Shown: positions 1 through 11,080 of the stretch, piece by piece
Layout: each line of letters starts with the position of its first letter
Numbering within the stretch: position 1 is the stretch's first letter
NCBI GenBank assembly: GCA_003194525.1
Contig: NBIV01000298.1
Location: 25,530 to 89,529 of the forward strand
Length of the DNA: 64,000 nt
Direction: 5' to 3'
Origin: Gracilariopsis chorda
Lineage: Eukaryota > Rhodophyta > Florideophyceae > Gracilariales > Gracilariaceae
Notes under the pieces: model-generated
The model's input: only the letters and a program-made list of their open reading frames with translations
What the model was told of the DNA's origin: nothing
Databases searched by the model: none
Program-made: the position numbers and the translations under genes

Positions 1-159
1 TTCCTGTACACAAACGTTGAAGAACCTTCCCTGAGCTGCTTGGCCTCCAGTATCTGCTGGTCCGAGACAATGCTTGTAGCTGATTTCCGCTTCAGCTCGA
101 TCCACTAGGCAGAAGACAACAACAACGATAAGCAGAACAGCAGTGAAAGTGAAAGTCAT
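1..159 (-). CDS. Secreted protein, N-terminal part only (cut by window edge)
   Basis: Read from the ATG at 159 toward the left edge, this gives 53 open codons. The first 24 residues form a classical signal peptide: a short polar start, then a run of Ala/Val/Leu/Ile (AVLLIVVVVFCLV), and an Ala-x-Ala-like end (RAEA). The mature part starts EISYKHC and has two cysteines and a Gly/Gln stretch. A TATAAA at 321-326 on the same strand, about 165 bases upstream, supports this start. The product should enter the secretory pathway. The family cannot be named from 30 mature residues. It lies upstream of, and on the same strand as, nothing else within 2.9 kb. That the frame is real is supported by the signal peptide plus the TATA box. 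Confidence 0.6.
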   Translation of the reverse strand, partial: MTFTFTAVLLIVVVVFCLVDRAEAEISYKHCLGPADTGGQAAQGRFFNVCVQE

Positions 160-320
160 ATCTCGGATTAGATGATCGAAGTGTATGACAGACGGTTGTT
201 GGTGTGGATGGGTACGTCGGTGAAGTAATCCAAGTTCACGAAGTGTGGACTCGTTCAGTTGCGCGACACTTCTGGTGACAGAGGTTGGCATTCTTCACAT
301 GAAACGTGCGACGCTGCACT

Positions 321-326
321 TTTATA
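321..326 (-). promoter_or_regulatory. TATA box of the left-edge secreted protein gene
   Basis: Read on the minus strand the bases are TATAAA. With the usual spacing of about 30 bases, transcription would start near 290 and give a 5' leader of roughly 130 bases before the ATG at 159. Confidence 0.4.
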
Positions 327-3119
327 CCGTGTCAGCGGTAGGAAAAACTGGCGATGAACGAAAGCAAAGTTAAGCCAGATTTGGCTAAGTGACGACGATT
401 TGTTCTGATGGAGTTGCCCAAAAAGGGTGGGTGTTATCTCTGAAGGGCAACGCAAACATTGACTAGGAACTCCAGATCGCCTACTCTGAGAACGGATTCA
501 GAAGAGGACGAAGTAGCATTTTAGAAGCGTTCCCAGTCTCTGCAGGTGAAAGCGTTGTGCACATGTCTTCACGATTCCGGGTCCAGCTATATGCCCCCAA
601 GAACAGCTGTTGATGAAAGAGGGTAAAGACTGTTTTGAGAGCTCCCTGAAGAAAACTTAGCAGAAGTTGTCATTTCGTGCGCATGCGATGGGTCCATCAC
701 GGTTGCGCAAAGCCCGATCGTGCTGAAAAAGGAGAGCGTCCTTCTCCGGAGTTGGGGGGCCCGTTAACGAAGCAGTTTGTCCAATGGCAGGAGTCCAAAA
801 ACATCTTTGTTTGTGCACCGCTAGCTAGTATGAAGTGGTACGGAGATGTTAGGATGGAAACAAGAGCAGGAAGCCGCTCATCATGTGATTTGAGGCATCT
901 CGAATCAGACGTTGCAGGGTGACCCTGGAAAGAGGTTTTATTGAGTCCGCCCTTTTGCGGCGTACAGCCCTACAGGCGTCCGATCCGTGAATTTCACCGC
1001 AGGTGTTGAGTAAGAGCCCGTGACCCAAAAATGGCGGCAAAATCCAAATCGGAACTCCCGCATCGTTTTTGAAAGGGAGTCATCCACGTCACGGTGCCCC
1101 TCGCCGACCAATAGCAAGACAGCATGCACCCGAGATATGCGTGACAGCCAATCAGTGCGCTCCTCCCGCAGTTTGCTCCTTCTGCTCCTCCGTTCGGCGT
1201 CACGGCCCACTTCCTTCTTGCTTGGTCCGTGTGAAGTTATCGCATCTCTGTGAGCATGGCAGTGTCATACCTCATCTTGGTAGAAGTGAACCACCGGAAT
1301 CCAACTATCCTTCCTGTTCTGCGGATCTTAACTCCAATCAAAATCGCTAAACAACAAACAAACAACTTGCTTCTATCTTTGTGGTACCTCAACCCTGCTC
1401 TGCCCGTGCACTAGTCGTATCATGGAGCAAAATGAAGCACATGTCCAAAACCGCACAGGACGCGTTGATTCAGATGACCCCTGGGAAAACCATCATCTCC
1501 CAGTTGACTCAATGCATGAGATTGAACTTATGCTTTGGAAGAACCCACCGAAAGTGCGCCATCAGACCAGCTCTATCAAAGTGGAAAAGGGAATGATCAC
1601 GGAAAACGGACCATGCATGACTAGCTACCATGGCAGTGGCCATCCGCCAGGAGAAGACGCCAACGGGCAGGATGAAAAGCGTGGAATACTGAAGAGAACT
1701 ACTACTGCAGCCTTGTGCAAAGGCGAAGCGATAGTTAGGAAGCTGAAGACCGGAATTCTTTCATCCAAACACTAGGAAGCTCCCTCTGTATTACTTTGAC
1801 TTGTGGTTCCAGCCCTGCTCGCTTATTCTAACAAGGAAACACTGATATGTGAAACGGATGATGTCGCCAATGTCTGCATCTGGAATCTTATGCAAGTCCT
1901 AATCTGCGGATTTACGGGTCCGGCACTGTGGAATGGTGACCTTGGAATAGTCCTTCCTTTGGGGTAGAGGGCGAATAGTTATATAAAGTACTCTAGCGGT
2001 CTGCTATGCAACATATAAATACATTTTACTCGTTGTCTTTCTAGTAACCCGCGCCTTACTCATCATTTTCCGGTAAATCTCGTTCCGTTCCAACAAGTGA
2101 ATGACGCCTATCTTCTCGTCTGTCGTGAACGCTCGACTCTTGTATCTCTTATGTGTGTGTGTGTGTTTACGGGCACTTGCCTCTAATTCCGAGGCAGCGG
2201 TATCAGCTTTCTAGAAGAAGTAGAAGGCTAATCATCTATTCGACGGCTATATTCCCGTAAGCATATCCATTTGGCTTCCTCATCCGGCGTAACTTCATAG
2301 TCTTTTGTAGCCTCTTCGGAAGGTCGGCACACCTCGACGGGCGGAACTGCATGTGCCCTTAGTGGGACAACTTTGACGCCCTGTACCTCTTGTGTTCGCG
2401 AACTTAGATGCGCTTCATATTGTGATCCCAACACTTACTACTTCCTAAACGCTTTCATTCGGATTGCTCATTATCTTCACAACATTCCCCGCCGGTTCCC
2501 GGCAGGAGCTAGTTAAGGTAGAAGCGTATTTGACCGCTCTGTATCAATGAAAAGAAAGATTTCAATAGCGATTATGTATGGTGTCGTGAAATGGTGGGAA
2601 TTTGCTGACGCTCTGAGTCGTGTCGTGATCCGGCAAGATCAGGACATCAACGCCAATGCAAGCATTCCTGGCCACGAAACGGTGAATCTTCTATCGTTCA
2701 TGGCTTCCGAAATCAGGGGGGGCTGAAGAAGGCAAGTTCCAAGAGGTGTGCGTCAACAAGGCGTGGAGTGATGCGGTGTTTCGTGCTCTTGTAAGCTGAC
2801 CTTAACTTTCGAGGCTGCGTTTGAGCAACTTTCAAGGAGTGTGGACAGAATAGAGTCACATCACGCGGACAATTCAGCTGATGAATCTGCCAATCAGAGG
2901 CGAGGGCATTGTTGGGTGCTCCTCATCTTACCGTTTGAATTCGCCCAGGATCCGACTCCTTCGCCACTTACACCGGGTTGCGAGAGAAGTTCTGTCTTGG
3001 AGTGCTCAAGCAATGTTCGCGCATGTCATGCGCGAATTCCGGGCAATGTTATTGTACTTCAGCGTCCACCGACAGTACGGCATGATTCTAAATATTTAAT
3101 AGTTGTGTAAACAAGTTTG
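327..3119. other. Intergenic, no recognised gene
   Basis: No recognisable protein domain was found. An open frame at 1422-1775 (+, 117 codons, hydrophilic) has no family resemblance, no clear promoter and no partner, and is not claimed as a gene. A short GT dinucleotide run sits near 2153-2166 and belongs to the retroelement relic listed separately. TATA-like and ATAAATA-type A/T runs occur near 1980-2030. Confidence 0.5.
2149..2230 (-). mobile_element. Relic of a non-LTR retrotransposon 3' end with CA-repeat tail
   Basis: Read on the minus strand, this stretch has the order seen in the better copy at 6600-6741: a CGGAATTAG core, a GTGCCCGTAAA end, then a simple-repeat tail, here (CA)n. Only the last tens of bases are recognisable. 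It is one of four similar ends in the window (others near 6600-6741, 7419-7850 and 36835-37227). That these are LINE ends is inferred from the coding resemblance in the longer copies. Confidence 0.4.
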
Positions 3120-5033
3120 TTAGCCTCTGTGGAAAAAGACATTTCCACGCAGTTCGCGTCTAGTAATGTCACTGTTTTTCAGGATGATGTCTTTCAAACC
3201 GCTTCTCCTTGAGAATAATCTCCTCACTGTGGGTATCCTCTTTAGCCATCCAGGGAATCGGTCATTCATGTAATAAAACCGATCTCCATCACGTAGGTTT
3301 CTGAACTGTCTCTCCCACATTGCCGACATTGTACTTCCGAGAGAACCGCCATGCACATGATCTTCCGCTATCATACCAACCCACGCTTCAACTTTGTTCA
3401 CATCCCCTCTGTACACAGTAGAAAGCGATGAGGCAACGTTTGCGTTCTTCGTTATATCGCTGAATGATCTGTGGGCAGGCAGTCCCAAACGTCTTCTGAT
3501 GGCGTTCAGCGGCGGTAGAGCGTGATCTCTCCCGCGTTGCAAGTTCAGTGAGACCAAGTCAAACGCCAGCCCTTCCTCCGGAATGCCGGTGAACAAGAAA
3601 TTTCGCAGAGAGTCGTGCACCATAACGTCCACCTCCTGCGCGTTGGTCGTAGCAGCACCTCGAAGAAATTCTTCAACGTTGGTGAACTGCTTTGCAGTGC
3701 GGAAGAACATCTCCATGAAAGAAAGTGGTTTCAATGGAGTATTTCCTTTTCCTGCTCGGCTGATCTTGTTTCCAACCATGGTATGTCCAACACGGAAAGC
3801 CGCAGTACTGAATACGTCAATGATTGCCACATTCTTGTAGTATTTGAATCCAGTATACGATGGGAGCTTCTTACCCACCATAGCTGGGTAATACTCCTCG
3901 AACACAATCTTCTGGAACTGTGCGGTGTTGATGAGCTTCGCCAACTCATACAGATACTTGTCACCCAAGAAAAAGAAAATCCTCTTCAACTCATCGCAAA
4001 TTCTGTTGTGTTCCCGGACAAATATGGTGTGCAGGGAGGTCAAGACCGGGTGCTCATTGGCTCGGTGATCACCGGCCAGGAAGAAGAAGGCATCAGCCGT
4101 AGGAGCGTTAGAAAGACCTGCAGTATTCAGCGGCAACAGATTACCGGCAGAGACCTTGAGCTTGCCGTTCTTAAATGTTCTCATAGCATTATTGCGTTCA
4201 ACGGTGGGTCCGTACACAGTGACAAGGTCCAAAGCAGAAGAAAGAGAGTTGATCGGACGTTCAGCCCCGTAGTAAATGGAAGCCTGGCGCGGCTTGTAAG
4301 AAGGAGAGGACTCCTGGGCGGACACTTGACGGAATACCTGCTGCAGAGACGGTGCAGCTTGAGCCGCGGAAAGTGCAACTTTCGGCGCTTGACCCAAAGA
4401 TTGTGCTGTGACACCGGGAACCTTGCTTGCCAGAAGGGGATCTTGTTGCACCACCGAAGGGATGTCCTTTGCTACTTCATCGGAAGACGAACCAAATATT
4501 CCGAGAATATCAACCTTTGCGCGCTGACTTCGAGAGAACTGGAGAACTCCGCCGGAAAAGTTTGCGAAGATGGGATCGTCGTTGGGAATTGGAATAGGCA
4601 TTTTTTCACTACTAGCGGGTGTTGCCACAAAAGTGTGATCGACAAACTGTCCGAAGAATACGACGAGTTCGTTGAGATTGCGTCGGTTGAAGACATCTTT
4701 GGATTGCTTACAGACGGTGTTAGAGATATAACGTGCGGATGGTAGCCCTTTTCCGGTCGGAGTGACAGACGTCTGGGTGAAGAACAGGGAAGACTGTGCA
4801 CGACCAGTGGAACCCCATAGCTTGAAGACCGGGTTCGTGCAGACCCCGTCTAGTTGGCGAAAGAGAGGTGAACAGCGAACGTTCACGCGTTGTTCTTCTA
4901 CGAAACCGCCTGGTTGTACTGCTTGTAACTCAAGAGCCTGTGGTCGCTGACGGGAATTTTGTCGAGGAGCTTGCGCAAACACCAGCGGAAGCAGGGCGCA
5001 GAAGAACAGGGGTGCAAATGTGAAGGAGTACAT
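3120..5033 (-). CDS. Secreted animal-type haem peroxidase (copy 1)
   Basis: This is a 637-residue haem peroxidase of the myeloperoxidase/peroxinectin superfamily, expected to oxidise halides or phenols with hydrogen peroxide outside the cell or in the secretory route. The upstream in-frame ATG at 5228 is disregarded because the ATG at 5033 begins a good signal peptide (MYSFTFAPLFFCALLPLVFA, cleaved before QAPR). Visible sites are the distal FFGQFVDHT with Gln129, Asp132 and His133, the distal Arg324/Glu327 in RANEHP, the proximal His417 in FRVGHTMVG, and Asn497 in LNLQRGRDH. The residue after the distal His, a Ca-binding Asp in mammalian enzymes, is Thr here. Compared with copy 2 there is an extra Ala/Gln-rich insert of about 75 residues near 175-255. 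It is intron-free. Copy 2 lies 6 kb away on the same strand. Confidence 0.9.
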   Translation of the reverse strand: MYSFTFAPLFFCALLPLVFAQAPRQNSRQRPQALELQAVQPGGFVEEQRVNVRCSPLFRQLDGVCTNPVFKLWGSTGRAQSSLFFTQTSVTPTGKGLPSARYISNTVCKQSKDVFNRRNLNELVVFFGQFVDHTFVATPASSEKMPIPIPNDDPIFANFSGGVLQFSRSQRAKVDILGIFGSSSDEVAKDIPSVVQQDPLLASKVPGVTAQSLGQAPKVALSAAQAAPSLQQVFRQVSAQESSPSYKPRQASIYYGAERPINSLSSALDLVTVYGPTVERNNAMRTFKNGKLKVSAGNLLPLNTAGLSNAPTADAFFFLAGDHRANEHPVLTSLHTIFVREHNRICDELKRIFFFLGDKYLYELAKLINTAQFQKIVFEEYYPAMVGKKLPSYTGFKYYKNVAIIDVFSTAAFRVGHTMVGNKISRAGKGNTPLKPLSFMEMFFRTAKQFTNVEEFLRGAATTNAQEVDVMVHDSLRNFLFTGIPEEGLAFDLVSLNLQRGRDHALPPLNAIRRRLGLPAHRSFSDITKNANVASSLSTVYRGDVNKVEAWVGMIAEDHVHGGSLGSTMSAMWERQFRNLRDGDRFYYMNDRFPGWLKRIPTVRRLFSRRSGLKDIILKNSDITRRELRGNVFFHRG

Positions 5034-6599
5034 TTGTGGTTGCTGCTGTGAAAGTAGGAAGACGGGGTGCAGCTCGCGATGCAGATCGAAGTGGACATGG
5101 TGGTTGGGGATTCGGCGGCTTATGAATGGTTCAGGGATGGATGGAATGCTGACTCGCACAGATTGAATGACACTCGCATTGACTTGAGAAACAATGCAGC
5201 AGTCGAGGGTTTGTCGGGGTGAATGCAAATGGTTGCTTCTCGAGCTCTTCTTTGAGCGCGTGGCGAACGGCAGTGCATAGATACACTCCTGAGCTTACCG
5301 CACTGTTTGGTAGCATGACGGATGCCAAACACAGGTTTACGGCACCTCTTTAATGGTCCATGTAAGCAACTGACGGCTGACATTGTACGTTGCGTGCAAG
5401 AAAGCTAATCAGAATTCAGCAAGGCACGCTGACATCGGCTCCTCAAGGATCGGGGGGCCTCCACTTGTCCAGCAATTCCGCAGCAACGCCTCGGCATGGT
5501 ACAAACGGAAGGGTTATCATACAACGGAAGTTACCATTGAACAACAGATAACCGACAGATTGTAGTCGTCTCCCCTGCCAGACGCCGACTTCCACGGGCT
5601 GGAGATGCGTTGCTAACTATGCTGCAAGGGATATCGAACTTAAGCATCATATCAGTGTTTGAGAAAGAGTTAGATAGACAGATACCTGTAACTCACTTTG
5701 AAATCTTACAATCCTTGTTGTGGGAGGCCCTTTCCAAGGAATACAAGTGCACAACTCAAGTCGGCAGATTCTACGGAACTCCGTTAAAATTAGTGGCAAC
5801 AAAATCTCACACAAACATGCACCTCCCCTTCCGACATGAAGACCTAGTTAGGACATGCGTTCGTGTACCTACAAGACGACTAACCCTCGTGCTCCAGAAC
5901 GTGGCGATTCTGCGAAAGTCATTGCCATGCCATGCATGTAAGAACACCACGTCAGATGACCCCGACAGCACTCATCCTCAACTAGAACCCCCACCGCGGG
6001 CCTTGCACTGTCTTGGCTTCTGTTTGTTACCTTCAACCATCACCATCGTCTCCCGGTAATATGGGTCTCGTAGCTCCCAACCTTCTTAGAAACAACCATT
6101 GGTTCGACTACCCCATTCACATTGTGAATAGGGTAGTCGAACCAATGGTGAATTTCACAATGTTGTCTACAGCGCACCTGACATCTCGATTTTTTTACAC
6201 GTCAAAACAATGTTGGTGTCAGAAGATCGGTTTGAATTCTGATGATGCTTGTCATTAGGGTGTCGGTAAACTTTGTGTTCTTCGTAAACGTCTCGAACAC
6301 TATGAGCAATCTTGAAACGAATATTTAAGCATTATTGCCTTGCTGGTGAACTCAGATCAACCCGTTTCGAAGGTCAAAGATTCATTCGACAGACAAGTGC
6401 GGTGCTCTGAATTCTTCGCAATGTGAAATTCTCTCTGACAGCGCGCCAGTGCTAACCTGCATACCAAAACCCGAACTGAAATCCCTTACTTGCCACGCAA
6501 CCCTTACTTGCCACGCTGCCTCCCTCATGGCTTGATCCAGAGACGTTTGCTTTTTTAAAAGTCTTTAAAAACACGCTATCTCAGCGGTTTAAAAATAAG
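5034..6599. other. Intergenic, contains one strong hairpin
   Basis: Open frames here (for example 5610-6059, +) show no recognisable domain. The only clear structure is the inverted repeat at 6096-6148. Confidence 0.5.
6096..6148. repeat. Near-perfect 25-bp inverted repeat with 3-base loop
   Basis: The left arm is 6096-6120, the loop ATT is 6121-6123, and the right arm is 6124-6148. All but one of 25 positions pair (the exception is C6114 against A). It is not within any recognised gene. Transcribed from either strand it would fold to a long, short-looped hairpin. Confidence 0.85.
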
Positions 6600-6741
6600 A
6601 TGAGGGAAGTATCGGAAATAGTGAAGAAATGGCCGGAAAGGTTGTTGGAATTCTTGTGGAGAGAGGGATTCATCAACAAGAGTACCTACCACGCTGTCGG
6701 AATTAGTGGCGTGCGCCCGTAAACATACATACATACATACA
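6600..6741 (+). mobile_element. Relic of a non-LTR retrotransposon 3' end with (CATA)n tail
   Basis: The last 40 codons of an ORF remain: KKWPERLLEFLWREGF, then a stop at 6720-6722, followed at once by five CATA units. The peptide matches the ends of the relics at 7419-7850 (RTWPENLLVYLEREGL) and 36835-37227 (SKWPERVLAFLMREL). A shared coding end plus a simple-repeat tail is typical of 5'-truncated LINE copies. The full element is not in the window. Confidence 0.5.
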
Positions 6742-7418
6742 AGATAAGGGAGTGTCCAGTACACGAACAGAAAAGTCTTGAAGCTTGACGCTGTTTTGGC
6801 TCTGTCTTGGTACCGTTGTAGATGTACTAGCCTGTGAGCGCACCATGGCTGCTGTAGTTGGGGTGGAGGTCGCAGCACTCATCGGCTACAACCAGACAAT
6901 GAAAGTTAAGAACAGTGTCACAGGAATGTGACCGTTCTTAGGAGGCCTTTTTACCGCGTCGGAACTAGGCCCTTATTTGAGATGCGGAGGTACAAGAGTG
7001 GAGAAAGATCACAGTCTGGAGATGCAGGGTAGAGAGAACTACTGAGAAGTCCTGCCACGTATTCGGATTTAGGAGTACGGCCTATAAACGACAAAACAAC
7101 AAGACTTGGGGAGATCTGTTTCGAAAGACCATCAGTTGCTGTAATCCATGAGTGACGGATGTTCTTGATAAAACGGCGCAATCTGACTGACTCTTCCTGA
7201 AGAGTCAAAGCGAGGTCAAAAACGATGAAGAGGTTCAGCGCTATGACCTGACTTTAGTCACTCTTCCTTGCCGATAGGATCTGACTCGTTGAACAATAAT
7301 GCTAGATAACCCTTTATTTGGTTGTCAATAAATTTGCCTGCGTAGCTTATGTTAGAACCCCGAAGTTGTGGTGTACTCGGGCAAGCAACGACGGAGAACG
7401 AAAACCTAGACGTTAGGT
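6742..7418. other. Intergenic, nothing recognised
   Basis: No domain, strong repeat or RNA gene was seen. The open frame at 6951-7208 (-) resembles nothing known to me. Confidence 0.4.
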
Positions 7419-7850
7419 TTAGGTTACAGTAAGTTTTAAAGGATTACCGGTGAAGTTTGTGTGTGTGTGTATATGTTTATATGCGTTCGTGTCCCTAATT
7501 CCAGGACTACGGTAAAGGTTAAGTGAAAAGAGCCCCTCTCTTTCTAGATAAACCAATAAATTCTCTGGCCATGTTCTTTCTATTGATTCGGCGTCAGAAC
7601 CTTGTCTCTCTGGGAGAGGTGGAAGTTCTCTGATTCGGGACGCCGCTCTTCGGCGGCATCTAAGAACGAAATGGTCTACACTATTCAGTATGTTGAGCCC
7701 ACATCCGAACGGGCAGAAACATTTCCTGTCGTGGATAAACTTAGAAATTGGATGTAGTGTTGGGGCGTGACCGGTATATATTTGCACCAAGGCCGCATCG
7801 ATTACGCTAAGATAAAGCAGGGAAAGAATATGAACAATGAAGTTTCTGAT
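7419..7850 (-). mobile_element. Relic of the C-terminal part of a non-LTR retrotransposon ORF2
   Basis: The minus strand reads IDAALVQIYTGHAPTL, then RKCFCPFGCG and VDHFVLRC. The order 'tGH.p', then Cys-x3-Cys, then Hx3C is the hallmark of the cysteine-rich C-terminal region that follows the reverse transcriptase in many LINE ORF2 proteins. The end (WPENLLVYLEREG) matches the relic at 6600-6741, and the DNA then runs into a CA/TA-rich tail near 7440-7475. The reverse transcriptase itself is missing, so this is a 5'-truncated copy. Confidence 0.5.
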
Positions 7851-10800
7851 CTTTCATAAGGAACACTTCAATGGATTCTAGAGAACGGGACACCTTTTCA
7901 TCTGAAGTTGTCAATACTACGCCAGCAGATTCAAAAGTCTCTCGATGCAAGGCATGGGATTTCAAAGTTTGTTGCGAGAAGTAGAAAGGTGAAACAATTC
8001 GGAATAACTTTTATCAATTTCGTACAAGAGCGATAACTTTTTCTGCTCGCCGAAATGTGTGCTCCCAAAATCCTCGCGAGATCTACCAGTGGCAAATGTA
8101 ACATATAGATCACGCTGTACAATTCAAACGATCAACGCCGTTTCATGAGCATGGACCCAGATCTTGGATATTAGAGTCTCGCCTTCTATGGCGAGAACAC
8201 AATCAAATACATCACTTCAGAAAAGCCGAACTGCGGTTTTTGACTGGTACTATAGGAGTTGAGCAAAAGATTAACAAAAATGACTTTACGAGCGAAGCAG
8301 TCCTGTAAGTCATCAATCTAAATCATTCATTGCAGAATGTGGTGGTATTCCGCTAGGTTTACACGATTTCGCTGAACACAGGTGGAGGTTTCGGGCAACT
8401 CGCTTTCGTAATCGAAGTAAGAAGCCCATCACCAGACTTCTCCGATGGAAGAAAACCCTGTGAGTTCAGTTACAAGTATAACGTTTCCATGCTTTGTGGT
8501 CCGAATTGAAATAGGATGGAATTGGGGGTATTGTCCAGGAGAAGAAGAGGATATCGTGTAACATGTGCATTAGAAGTAATTCAAAGAACATGGCAAGAAC
8601 TGGAAGACATTGACAGACCACTGCTGTTTCATGTGGGATTTGATTGGAAGAATCGGTAGAGATGCAACCGGGATGCGCCATTGGCTGCAGTTGTTTCGCA
8701 TGAGTGGAACACAGGCGCGCGAAGTGCATATTAGGTGATTCTATGATCACGAAGAATCATGCTGGAAGTAGCGATCTAACCAAATCACAAGAACGGGGCA
8801 TATTTTTTAATACATAACTTGGCTCTCGAGCCAGAGCATACCTCGTGTGCATATAAACTGGCTATGATAATATCCCTAACCAAGAAAGCATTCCCATCTG
8901 TTGGAGCTATAACGACAACCCTTAACCCTTACCCCTTGTGATTGTGACCTTTAAAGAGAGGACTGCGAGCTGTATCCGTTTTTTTCGGAATACCTCGTGC
9001 TAATCATGTGTATGCAAGAGAGGTGTTACTTACAGTACAAGACTACAAGGAGCACAGGTAAGCACCGAATGGCCGTAATTCTCAGGTGCCGAGAACAATC
9101 AAAGGCAATTCACAAGGTCACAAGAGCGTGAAATTGAAATGGGACGGAGATGAACTACAGAAGTGTACTGTGCCTTTGTCCAAAGAATCTTACGCTCGCT
9201 TGAGATGTCCCAATCAGAACTAGCGAGGTAAACAGTACAGCACAGTCTGTCAATGGTAATCGATCTTTAAACTGGCCCTAGTCAACAGAATTTTCGGGCG
9301 GCTTTATAGGCCAATGCCATGACAAGCTGCAAGTTGGTATTTTATGTGTTGAATTGTTGAGTGGACCCGGTGTAACGAACTGAGAGACGATACAATGCCA
9401 GCAAAACTTGTGAATAAAGCTTTAGAAACTGTCAAACAGCATTACATTGGAGATTTTAGCACTGAAGGCAAACGAACAGGAGATCCAAGTAAACGACAGA
9501 CAGTTCCTTCCTTCACAAAAATCTGGGCAATTATCAAGATTTGGACCGACCCAGTGCGGGAAGTCTGGCGAACAAATGCGCTCGGATTTGCACTCGGTCC
9601 AGTAGAGGCGTCCCTAGAGATAGGCTACCGTATGTTTTGTACAAAGTAAGAAGCTACCGTGGTATAGGGGTACCACCGTAACTTGTAGTCAGAAAGTGGC
9701 CGCAACTCTAGTAGAGTTGACTCCGGCAGCAATCTCGAGTGGTACTGTGCTTTGCTGTGGTGACAAACAGCTCTCTTGTTCCGCGACAAATTATCATCAA
9801 TTTGACTGGACAGTGTGCGCTGAGGTTTTTAAGGGAAAGCGCTACAGAGCGGCAGATAACCTTATGCAACGGTAGCCTTATCCAAGGTAGATAGACGCAC
9901 GCAGCCAATGTACAAAAAATAAGCGCGAAGCTACATTCGAGACGTGGGAATTCTGCCGATGACAAGATGTTCAAGGCGGGACCTCCAGCTGGCATTGCCT
10001 GGCAGTGCTTGGGTTTCTGAGGGGCAAAGGCTGAAGGGTTAGCCTCCTTGTACAATGCTTCTCGGAACAATAGGCGGCTTGTCTCGCCCCATTCTGTCCA
10101 GTGGTGCAATGCCCCGCCAGTGTGCTGTGGCTTTTCATATCGACAACACCTCAAGTGTTGTTGATATTTAAAAGCGTACCGTTAGGCTGACTTGGTTATT
10201 TCAAGGGCACAGAAAAAGATGGGCGACTAATTGAGAATAATGTGCAAAGGTACGTTATGCGCTTCCACAGCTAGGGAAACAGTAGGGACGACATGTTCTG
10301 TGCCACAGAATCTGTGGGGCCCAAACCGCACAGCAGTGGATCGTTAACGTCGCGCGGCACAATCGCACTCCAGGTCAAACACATTCTTCTGCCGATGGCG
10401 AATCGCGCTGATCTGCCCCTTGATGCCCTTGTAGCTGAACGGCTTATTCGACTATTGAAACAACCCTGGCTGAGCGCTATTTTTGGAATGGTAAGCCAAC
10501 GTTTGGCGTACTTCCCTCAGCCAGTGTGCGTGGGGTGAGCAGTGGATACGCAAACTGCGCAGCAATAAGGCCGTTCGGATCGACGCTGTATCAACGGCCA
10601 CTTCGGTAACGGTATTTTGATACCAGAGGTGACTGTCGTCGTTTTACAACTTTCCCCCTACACAAACCAATGTACCCTATAGTACAGGGCCTATACGTGG
10701 TACGTTTTGTACAGTACGTCGATGGGGAGCGTCCCCGCGTACATCCAGTTCAGGCTTTATGTGCAAACCGTAACGAAGTCAACAAGTGTTTAGAGGTATC

Positions 10801-11080
10801 CGTTGAAACCAAGAAAATAAGCCCGACCGCTGAACAACTTTAGACACGGTGTTGGAAGAAAAGTGAGGAGACAGCGCGAGCTAGAGTCGGAGCACCTGTG
10901 CGTAGAGGCCGGAGTCAAAGTGAGAGATGAACGACAATAAAGAAAGCCCAAACAGCATCAACCGGACTTACCCACCACAGCAGCAAACAAACTCCATGTG
11001 TCTATTTTCACAAAAAAAGCCTCACACACACGATACATCAAAAGGACCAACCGTTAGAAGCTGCACAGCCCGGTAATCGT
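7851..11080. other. Intergenic, no recognised gene
   Basis: About 3.2 kb without a protein domain I can name. Open frames at 9708-10154 (-) and 10293-10538 (+) lack support. Around 10590-10730 the DNA is rich in GTAC and short palindromes, but no element border could be defined. Confidence 0.4.

Noticed and set aside
1422-1775. 117-codon plus-strand ORF
   Set aside because: No family resemblance, no promoter and ordinary length for chance. Not supported as a gene.
3583-4745. Long plus-strand frames inside haem peroxidase 1 (for example 376 codons)
   Set aside because: They mirror the conserved minus-strand gene and show no domain of their own.
5034-5228. Upstream start (ATG 5228) for haem peroxidase 1
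   Set aside because: It would bury the strong signal peptide 65 residues inside the protein. The ATG at 5033 fits secretion and matches copy 2.
6101-6113. GGTTCGACTACCC as a tRNA T-arm
   Set aside because: No acceptor, D or anticodon arms fit around it. It is one side of the long hairpin.
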